Part shown: positions 32,496 through 38,123 of the stretch, piece by piece
How positions within the stretch are numbered: the first letter of the stretch is position 1
Layout of the letters: every line of letters starts with the position of its first letter
Assembly: GCF_016107305.1 (NCBI RefSeq)
Contig: NZ_RCVR01000043.1
Location: forward strand, 1-38,123
Length of the DNA: 38,123 nt
Direction: 5' to 3'
Origin: Roseomonas sp. KE2513
GTDB lineage: Bacteria > Pseudomonadota > Alphaproteobacteria > Acetobacterales > Acetobacteraceae
Made by a program: the position numbers and the translations under genes
Notes under the pieces: generated by a model
Databases searched by the model: none
Told to the model about the DNA's origin: nothing
What the model saw: only the letters and a program-made list of their open reading frames with translations

Positions 32496-33455
32496 ATGAA
32501 AAGACGTGAGGCCGGAGTGGCACTCGCCACGCTGATCCTGGCAGCACGGGCCCAGGCGCAGGGCAACCGCAGCCCCGGGCAGATGATCATCCCATTCGCG
32601 GCAGGCGCCTCAGCAGATGGGGTCGCACGCCTAGTCGCCGCGGGTCTCGGGCCCCGGCTGGATAGGAACTTCGTCGCGGACAACCGGCCCGGCGCCGGCG
32701 GTACGCTGGGCCTATCGGTCCTGGCCCGCTCCCCGGCGGACGGCAGCGTGCTCGGCACGGGCGCGACAGGGGCCGTCGTCATCAACCCGCATACCCCCGA
32801 CGGGCAGTCCTTCGATCCCCTGCGCCAGCTCGCGCCGATCGCCCGCATCGCGGACATCCCGTTGGTCATCGTCGCCGGCAGCAACACGGGCCTGAAGACG
32901 CTGCAGGACGTGATCGCGCGCTCCAAATCCGACCCGGCAGGCCTGAGCTATGGCACCACCGGCACCAACAGCGCGCAGCATCTGGCGGTGGTGACGCTGG
33001 CGCAGGCGACGGGGGCGAATCTCATCCACATCCCCTATCGCGGCAGCGCGCCGGCGGTCACAGATGTTCTCGCCGGCACGCTGCCGCTAGCGAGCGTGGA
33101 CCTCACCTCGGCCCAGGCCCATATCCAGGCAGGCAGCGTGGTCCCGATCGCGGTGACAGGCCCGCAGCGCTCGAAGCTCGCCCCCTCCATCCCGACCGTC
33201 ACGGAGGCGGGGCTGCCCGGCTATGCCGTCACGGCCTGGATGGGCCTCTTCGGGCCAGCGGGGCTGCCCGACGCGGTGCGCGAGGGGATTTCCCGCGCCG
33301 CCTCGGCGGTCGTCGCCGAGCCGGAGACCGAGCGTGCGCTTCTCGGGCTCTCGGCCGAGCCTTCCTTCCTGGATGATGGCGCTTTCGCCCGCTTCCTGGC
33401 GGATGAGTCCGCGCGCTGGAAGCAGGTGCTGGGCACCATGGGCAAGGTGGAGTGA
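32496..33455 (+). CDS. Bug/TctC-type solute-binding protein
   Basis: This 319-residue binding protein has the leader MKRREAGVALATLILAARAQAQG, a signal peptide cleaved near AQA. Family marks are MIIPFAAGASADGVARLV, DNRPGAGGTLGLSVLARSPADG and IHIPYRGSAPAVTDVLAG. It follows the dioxygenase pair by 71 bases; that gap contains a 7-codon frame at 32449 after GAGGAACG, probably meaningless. Its end overlaps the FAD oxidase as GTGA, so it is co-transcribed with enzymes. The operon (dioxygenase, Bug, oxidase, ThDP enzyme) points to uptake of a substrate for this branch. Confidence 0.9.
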   Translation: MKRREAGVALATLILAARAQAQGNRSPGQMIIPFAAGASADGVARLVAAGLGPRLDRNFVADNRPGAGGTLGLSVLARSPADGSVLGTGATGAVVINPHTPDGQSFDPLRQLAPIARIADIPLVIVAGSNTGLKTLQDVIARSKSDPAGLSYGTTGTNSAQHLAVVTLAQATGANLIHIPYRGSAPAVTDVLAGTLPLASVDLTSAQAHIQAGSVVPIAVTGPQRSKLAPSIPTVTEAGLPGYAVTAWMGLFGPAGLPDAVREGISRAASAVVAEPETERALLGLSAEPSFLDDGAFARFLADESARWKQVLGTMGKVE

Positions 33456-34903
33456 GCCCGGTCACCGCTCCCTCGGCCACGAGGCCGGACGAGGCTACCG
33501 CGGCGCTCCAGGCCCGGCTGACAGCGGCGGGCATCACTCCATCGCTTCTCGTCACCGACGCGGACATCCTAGAGCCGCACTTGCGTGACTGGCGCGGGTG
33601 GCACCGGGGCGAGGGGCTCGCGCTCGCCCGCCCCCGGACCGTGGCGGAGGTGCAGGCCGTCCTGCGCGCCTGCCATGACCTGCGCCTGCCTGTCGTGCCG
33701 CAAGGCGGCAACTCCAGCATGTGCGGCGCCAGCGTTCCCGCGTCGGGGCGCCCCTCGGCGGTGGTGTTGAGCCTCTCTGCCCTGGACCGTATCCGGCACG
33801 TGGACGCTTCGGGATGGAACCTCGTCGCCGAGGCCGGTTGTACCTTGGGCGCCGTGCAGGCGGCCGCCCGCGGGGTCAGGCGACACTTCGGCCTGGACCT
33901 CGGCGCCCGGGACACGGCCCGCATCGGCGGGCTTGTCTCAACCAACGCCGGAGGGATGGGCGTGCTGCGCTATGGCACGATGCGCGATCAGGTGCTGGGG
34001 CTGGAGGTGGTGCTGGCCGACGGTACGCTCTGGAGTGGGCTCCGCGCCCTGCGGAAGGACAATTCGGGTCTCGACCTGAAGCAGCTCTTCATCGGCACGG
34101 AGGGGACGCATGGTGTTGTCACCGCGGCCTGCCTGCGGCTCCACCCCCCGGAGACGCATGTCGCGAGCCTGTTGCTTGCCCTTCCGGACCTCGCCTCGGC
34201 GAACCGGGTGGCGGAGATCGCGCTGCGCCTGGGTGGGCGTGCCCTGAGCGCTATGGAGTTGGTGCCTGGCATGGGGCTCGCCCTTGCGGCCCAGGTACTG
34301 GGCGGTCCCCTCCCAGTGCCGGGGAATCACGCCTGGAACGTGCTGCTGCACCTCGCGGGCGAGGAGCAGGTGGAGCCGCTCGCGGAGGCCATCGCTTCGG
34401 GCACGATAGAACAGGGCGCGGCGGTGGACGGGGTGCTCGCTCAGTCAGGTGCCCAGGAGGCCCGCCTCTGGGCCCTTCGCGACGCCTTCTCCGAAGCTCA
34501 CCGGCTGCTCGGCCTCTCGTTCCGCTTCGACCTCGCCGTACCGGTGGGGAAAATCACGGACCTTGCTGAAATGCTTATGCCTCCGGTTCTGGGCCTCGCG
34601 CCCGGCGCCCGCTTCTTCGTCTTCGGTCACCTCGGTGACGGCAACCTGCACGTTTCCATCGCCCAGCCCGAGAGGGCTGATGCCGCCACCTTCGCCACGC
34701 TGCGTCCGGCGATTGAGAAGGTGGTTCACGAGATGGTCTGGCAGATGGGAGGCACCATCAGTGCGGAGCACGGCATCGGGCAACTGCATCGCGAGGAGCT
34801 CGCGCTGCAGAAGCCGCCCGAGGAACTGGCCTTGATGCGTGCGGTGAAGGGCATGCTGGATCCCAAGGGGATCCTGAATCCCGGCCAGCTCCTGCCAGAT
34901 TGA
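33452..34903 (+). CDS. FAD-linked 2-hydroxyacid dehydrogenase, GlcD-like
   Basis: This 483-residue flavoprotein of the GlcD/D-2-hydroxyglutarate/D-lactate dehydrogenase type starts at a GTG overlapping the Bug gene. The FAD-binding domain has VVPQGGNSSMCGASVP (about 72-87) and IGGLVSTNAGGMGVLRYGTMRDQ, then KDNSGLDLKQLFIGTEGTHG. The C-terminal domain has the conserved metal-linked GHLGDGNLHVSI and EHGIGQLHREEL. It oxidises a D-2-hydroxy acid to the 2-oxo acid, passing electrons to quinone or another carrier. The downstream ThDP enzyme could then decarboxylate that 2-oxo acid, which makes a sensible two-step unit (inference). Confidence 0.9.
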   Translation: MSPVTAPSATRPDEATAALQARLTAAGITPSLLVTDADILEPHLRDWRGWHRGEGLALARPRTVAEVQAVLRACHDLRLPVVPQGGNSSMCGASVPASGRPSAVVLSLSALDRIRHVDASGWNLVAEAGCTLGAVQAAARGVRRHFGLDLGARDTARIGGLVSTNAGGMGVLRYGTMRDQVLGLEVVLADGTLWSGLRALRKDNSGLDLKQLFIGTEGTHGVVTAACLRLHPPETHVASLLLALPDLASANRVAEIALRLGGRALSAMELVPGMGLALAAQVLGGPLPVPGNHAWNVLLHLAGEEQVEPLAEAIASGTIEQGAAVDGVLAQSGAQEARLWALRDAFSEAHRLLGLSFRFDLAVPVGKITDLAEMLMPPVLGLAPGARFFVFGHLGDGNLHVSIAQPERADAATFATLRPAIEKVVHEMVWQMGGTISAEHGIGQLHREELALQKPPEELALMRAVKGMLDPKGILNPGQLLPD

Positions 34904-34926
34904 GGGCCCTTGAGAAGGATATGCGG

Positions 34927-36609
34927 ATGACGATGACCGGTGGCCAAGCCCTGGCGCACCAATTGGTGTTGGAGGGCGTAACAGACATCTTCGGCATCCC
35001 CGGAGTCCAGCTCGACTGGGCGGTCGACGGGCTACGGCAAGTCGCCGACCAGATCCGCTTCACCGTGCCTCGGCACGAGCAGACCACCTCCTACATGGCC
35101 GACGGCTATGCGCGCGCCAGCGGCCGCTTCGGGACCTGCATGGTCGTGCCGGGTCCCGGCATGCTGAATGCCATGGCAGGCCTTTCTACGGCTTACGCGT
35201 GTAACTCGCCCGTGCTCTGCATCGCCGGCAACATCTACGGCCCGGCGGTAGGCAGGAACCTCGGCTTGCTGCACGAGATCAAGGACCAGACGGGCGTGCT
35301 CGCCTCCGTCACCAAGTGGCAGGGCACCGCCGCCACCCCGGCCGGGGTCCCGGGCCTCGTGCGGGAGGCGGTCCGCCAGCTCCGTACTGGGCGCCCAGCG
35401 CCCGTGGGGATCGAGATCGCGCATGACGTGCTGAGCGCGAGCGGGGAGGTCGACCTGATCACCCCCAACACCGAGGACCTGCGTCAGAAGCCGGACACCG
35501 CTGCGGTTGAGCGGGCGGCCGCGATCCTGAACGGCGCACGCTTCCCCGTGATCTTCGTCGGCGGCGGCGCGCTCGCTGGCGCGGCACCGGAGGCCCTTCG
35601 AACGTTCGCCGAGCGCCTGCAGGCGCCGGTGGTGATGGGCGAGAACGGCCGCGGCGCCCTTTCGGACCGCCACCCGCTCGCACTCAACGCCCTCGGCGGA
35701 CGGGCCGTCTTTCCCCATGCGGACGTGGTGCTCGTCGTCGGCAGCCGCTTTGTGGACACGGCGGTCGGCAGCCCGGCCTGGCCGTCCGATGCAGTGCGCT
35801 ACGTCTACCTCAACATCGACGCCGCCGCCTGGGCACCGCCGCGCCAAGCCGAGGTGGCGATCGAGGCGGACGCGGCGCTCGGCCTAAAGGCACTAGAGGC
35901 CGCCATTTCCCGCCGCCCCGCCCGCGGCGACGACCTGGACCGCGTACGCGTCTGGGCGGCCGCGCAATCCGACGCGATCCGGCCGCAGCGCGACTTTGTG
36001 CGGGCCATCCGGAACGTACTTCCCGACGACGGCATCCTCGTCAACGAGTTGACACAGGTCGGCTACTATGCCCGTTTCGCCTACCCGGTGTACCGGCCTG
36101 GAACGTTCATCGGCCCTGGCTACCAGGGTACGCTCGGCTATGGCTTCCCCACGTCGCTGGGCGTGGCCGCCGGCGCGGGCAAGCGGCCGGTCGTCAGCAT
36201 CACCGGAGACGGCGGCTTCGGTTGGGGCATGCAGGAACTGGCGACGGCGCGGAAATACGACTTGCGTGTTGCGACCGTCGTCTTCAACGACGGGCACTTC
36301 GGGAACGTCCACCGCATGCAGGAGGACCAGTTTGGCGCGGCCTTTGGCACCGGCCTGAGAAATCCGGATTTCGGTAAGCTCGCCGATGCCTTCGAGGTGC
36401 CCTACCGCCGTGCCGACGACGGAGAGGCGCTGGAGCGGACCCTACGCGAGGCACTCGATGCGGGCGGGCCGACGCTGATCGAGGCACAAGTGGGCGGGAT
36501 GCCCAGCCCCTGGCACCTGATGCGGCTCCGCAATCCCCCCTTCGTCAAGGCACAGCCCGCGCCGCCTAACCCGCTCGGCGAGCCGCCGGCAAGGAACGCG
36601 GCCGGGTAG
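34927..36609 (+). CDS. ThDP-dependent decarboxylase/synthase family enzyme
   Basis: This intact thiamine-diphosphate enzyme has about 560 residues. It has the pyrimidine-binding domain with the catalytic Glu in VPRHEQTTSYMADGYAR, a central domain from about 190 (PVIFVGGGALAGAAPEAL), and the diphosphate-binding domain with GDGGFGWGMQEL...VVFNDGHFGN. Family activities include acetolactate synthase, benzoylformate decarboxylase and oxalyl-CoA decarboxylase. I chose ATG 34927 because AAGGA lies 7 bases upstream; ATG 34921 and TTG 34900 are also in frame. It follows the 2-hydroxyacid dehydrogenase directly, so decarboxylation of its 2-oxo product is a reasonable guess. It differs clearly from the broken ThDP gene at 29258. 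Confidence 0.88.
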   Translation: MTMTGGQALAHQLVLEGVTDIFGIPGVQLDWAVDGLRQVADQIRFTVPRHEQTTSYMADGYARASGRFGTCMVVPGPGMLNAMAGLSTAYACNSPVLCIAGNIYGPAVGRNLGLLHEIKDQTGVLASVTKWQGTAATPAGVPGLVREAVRQLRTGRPAPVGIEIAHDVLSASGEVDLITPNTEDLRQKPDTAAVERAAAILNGARFPVIFVGGGALAGAAPEALRTFAERLQAPVVMGENGRGALSDRHPLALNALGGRAVFPHADVVLVVGSRFVDTAVGSPAWPSDAVRYVYLNIDAAAWAPPRQAEVAIEADAALGLKALEAAISRRPARGDDLDRVRVWAAAQSDAIRPQRDFVRAIRNVLPDDGILVNELTQVGYYARFAYPVYRPGTFIGPGYQGTLGYGFPTSLGVAAGAGKRPVVSITGDGGFGWGMQELATARKYDLRVATVVFNDGHFGNVHRMQEDQFGAAFGTGLRNPDFGKLADAFEVPYRRADDGEALERTLREALDAGGPTLIEAQVGGMPSPWHLMRLRNPPFVKAQPAPPNPLGEPPARNAAG

Positions 36610-36740
36610 TGAGGGGCATGGCCTCCTTGCATCCGCCCGCTTGATCAGCTCGATCTTGGCCCTGTCCCGATAGGTCGAGTGATCGCGCAGGCACCAGGCG
36701 GCCGCTCGCCAAACCGGGACTCAAGGATAGCCGGTAGGAG

Positions 36741-36759
36741 GGCCGCCTTTGAGGCGGCC
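36741..36759. terminator. Hairpin between ThDP gene and MFS gene
   Basis: GGCCGCC and GGCGGCC form a perfect 7-bp stem with loop TTTGA. It directly adjoins the MFS stop at 36760 and lies in the gap between convergent genes, so it could serve both. Confidence 0.55.
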
Positions 36760-38019
36760 TCAGCCTTGCTTGCTGCGGCCGGCCGACCATCGGTCGCGCA
36801 GGGCCATCATCACGGTCAGCAGCATGAAGCCGACGGCGGCGCCGAAGATCCAGCGCGGTTGCCCGTGATCGAGGATCCAGCCAAATAGAAGCGGCCCGAT
36901 GGCGCCCCCGACATTGAAGCCGGTGGAGACGATTCCGAAGGCCCGGCCGGACCCTCCAGGCGGCGCGGCCGCCTGCACCATCATGTCCCGGGACGGGGCG
37001 ATGACACCGGACAGAAACCCCGCGGCGCCGAAACCAAGCATCAGCGCCACCGCCCCAAGGTCCGCGACGGCGACGATCAGAGTCAGCAGCGCCGTCAACG
37101 CGAAGGCTGCGGCCGCAACGTCGCCATGCCGCCTCGTCCGGTCCGCCAGGAAGCCGCCGGCCAGGACCCCGACGGCGCTGAGCATGAGGAAAGCTGTCAG
37201 TGCTGCATTGGCCTGGGTGAGGGTCACTCCGTAGCCGCTGACCAGGGCAGCAACCGAAAAGTTTTGGATGGCCCCGTTGGAAAAGCTGAGCAGGGCAAAG
37301 AACACGGTCAGGGAGATGATGGCAGGCGTGAAGACTGTGCCGTCCGTCGAGCCCTGGCCGCCAGTTGATCGCCCTTGAGCATCGGCTTGGACTTGGGCCG
37401 CCGGCACGCGCATCGGCAGGATGAAGGCTACCAGCAGCACGCCTGCGAGGCCGATAACGCCAAGCGCCAAGCCAGGCCCAGCCAGGAGGGCAATGCCGAT
37501 CAGGACCGAAGGAGCGATGGCGGTGCCGAGATAGCCCGCGAAGGTATGTAGGGAGAAGGCCCGGCCCATTTGCGCTTTGGGAATGCCGGCTGAGAGAAGG
37601 GCGTAGTCCGCCGGATGGAAGGCACCATTGGCGAGCCCTGCCAACGCCGACCCGACCAGCAGCCAAGCATAAGTCCCGACCAGCCCAATGGACAGCAGGG
37701 CCAGCCCTCCGAGGCCCAGGCCGGCCGCCAGCACGCGCCGGGCTCCGACCCGATCCACCAGGAAGCCGATGGGCGCCTGGACCACTGCCGAGACGACGTT
37801 GAAGACCGTCAGGGCCAAGCCGAGTTCGACGAAGCCGACCTGCAACTCATCGCGAAGGAAAGGGAAAAGCGGCGGGAGAGCAAGGATGTAGACGTGACTT
37901 ATGAGATGGGCCAGCGAGACGATCAATAGGAGACGGGTCGCTTCCGTCGGCCGTCCACTGCTTGGATGCGGATGCACATCTCCAACTGGCGTCCCCAAAT
38001 GGGCCTGACTCAATGACAC
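36760..38019 (-). CDS. MFS transporter
   Basis: This major facilitator superfamily membrane protein has about 419 residues and about 12 predicted hydrophobic helices. The first begins LLLIVSLAHLISHVYILALPPLFPF, and the inter-helix loop FLVDRVGARRVLAAG matches the MFS G-x3-D-R-x-G-x-R-R signature. A second such loop, GFLADRTRRHGD, opens the second half. A longer hydrophilic stretch (about 190-215) links the two six-helix halves. I chose the GTG at 38019 because AAGGGGGAAAGG lies just upstream; the frame runs open to 38076. It may move an acid substrate or export a metabolite. No regulator lies next to it, and it is separated from the catabolic operon by a hairpin. Confidence 0.88.
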   Translation of the reverse strand: MSLSQAHLGTPVGDVHPHPSSGRPTEATRLLLIVSLAHLISHVYILALPPLFPFLRDELQVGFVELGLALTVFNVVSAVVQAPIGFLVDRVGARRVLAAGLGLGGLALLSIGLVGTYAWLLVGSALAGLANGAFHPADYALLSAGIPKAQMGRAFSLHTFAGYLGTAIAPSVLIGIALLAGPGLALGVIGLAGVLLVAFILPMRVPAAQVQADAQGRSTGGQGSTDGTVFTPAIISLTVFFALLSFSNGAIQNFSVAALVSGYGVTLTQANAALTAFLMLSAVGVLAGGFLADRTRRHGDVAAAAFALTALLTLIVAVADLGAVALMLGFGAAGFLSGVIAPSRDMMVQAAAPPGGSGRAFGIVSTGFNVGGAIGPLLFGWILDHGQPRWIFGAAVGFMLLTVMMALRDRWSAGRSKQG

Positions 38020-38123
38020 TGACCTTTCCCCCTTATTTGTTGCCGGCCTCCGTTCGAACGGGTCTGGGCGCGACATCCATGCGTCCCGCAGCCCGCGTGC
38101 CGGTGGGCCGATTCAACCCGAAG

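Noticed and set aside
1-38123. CRISPR arrays, tRNA or rRNA genes, phage genes
   Set aside because: No regularly spaced repeats, no cloverleaf-like or rRNA-like sequence and no phage structural genes were seen on reading the window.

Overview
The window is very GC-rich and packed with short-overlap (ATGA/GTGA) operons. It looks like an alphaproteobacterial chromosome, plausibly an Acetobacteraceae/Roseomonas-type soil or water bacterium. That placement is an inference from base composition and from six genes for Bug/TctC-type periplasmic solute-binding proteins; no rRNA or other taxonomic marker is present. The content is a catabolic island for aromatic and CoA-linked carboxylic acids, with insertion-sequence debris at its left edge.

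Layout. 1-1930: an IS6-family element (about 621-1461) lying directly against the truncated 3' part of a second, different IS6-type transposase, with no clear gene before it. 2058-4730: a LysR regulator divergent from a flavin aromatic hydroxylase. 4985-9498: a MarR regulator divergent from an operon for a succinyl-CoA-synthetase-like ligase pair, an HMG-CoA-lyase-like protein and an enoyl-CoA hydratase. 9501-11774: two divergent Bug proteins. 11783-16992: nitronate monooxygenase-like protein, two enoyl-CoA hydratases, class III CoA transferase and acyl-CoA synthetase. 17098-19627: ferredoxin reductase and [2Fe-2S] ferredoxin, divergent from an IclR regulator. 19674-21815: two more Bug proteins. 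22242-25200: a small protein, dioxygenase beta subunit, short-chain dehydrogenase and Rieske dioxygenase alpha subunit. 25395-27028: an unknown protein and a Bug protein. 27306-29116: a shortened enolase-superfamily protein translationally coupled to a full-length glucarate-dehydratase-like enolase. 29258-30952: a frameshifted ThDP-dependent enzyme. 31085-36609: protocatechuate 3,4-dioxygenase-like pair, Bug protein, FAD-linked oxidase and a second, intact ThDP enzyme. 36760-38019: MFS transporter.

How it may work together (inference). Bug proteins would capture carboxylated substrates outside the membrane. The three-component Rieske dioxygenase plus the dehydrogenase would give a catechol-type diol, and the intradiol dioxygenase would open the ring. 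The CoA ligases, CoA transferase, hydratases and lyase would process the resulting acids. The remaining pca-pathway genes (pcaB, C, D) are absent from the window, so the route after ring opening is not standard.

The most notable structure is regulatory. Two different dyad motifs recur in the promoter regions. TGTCCG-N5-CGGACA occurs upstream of the ferredoxin/IclR genes, a Bug gene, the dioxygenase operon and the ThDP gene. A GTTGAC-N3-GTCAAC family is found in seven promoter regions. In three promoters both motifs occur in the same order relative to the gene. This suggests a two-regulator network, with the local IclR and MarR proteins as first candidates, that ties the dispersed operons into one programme.
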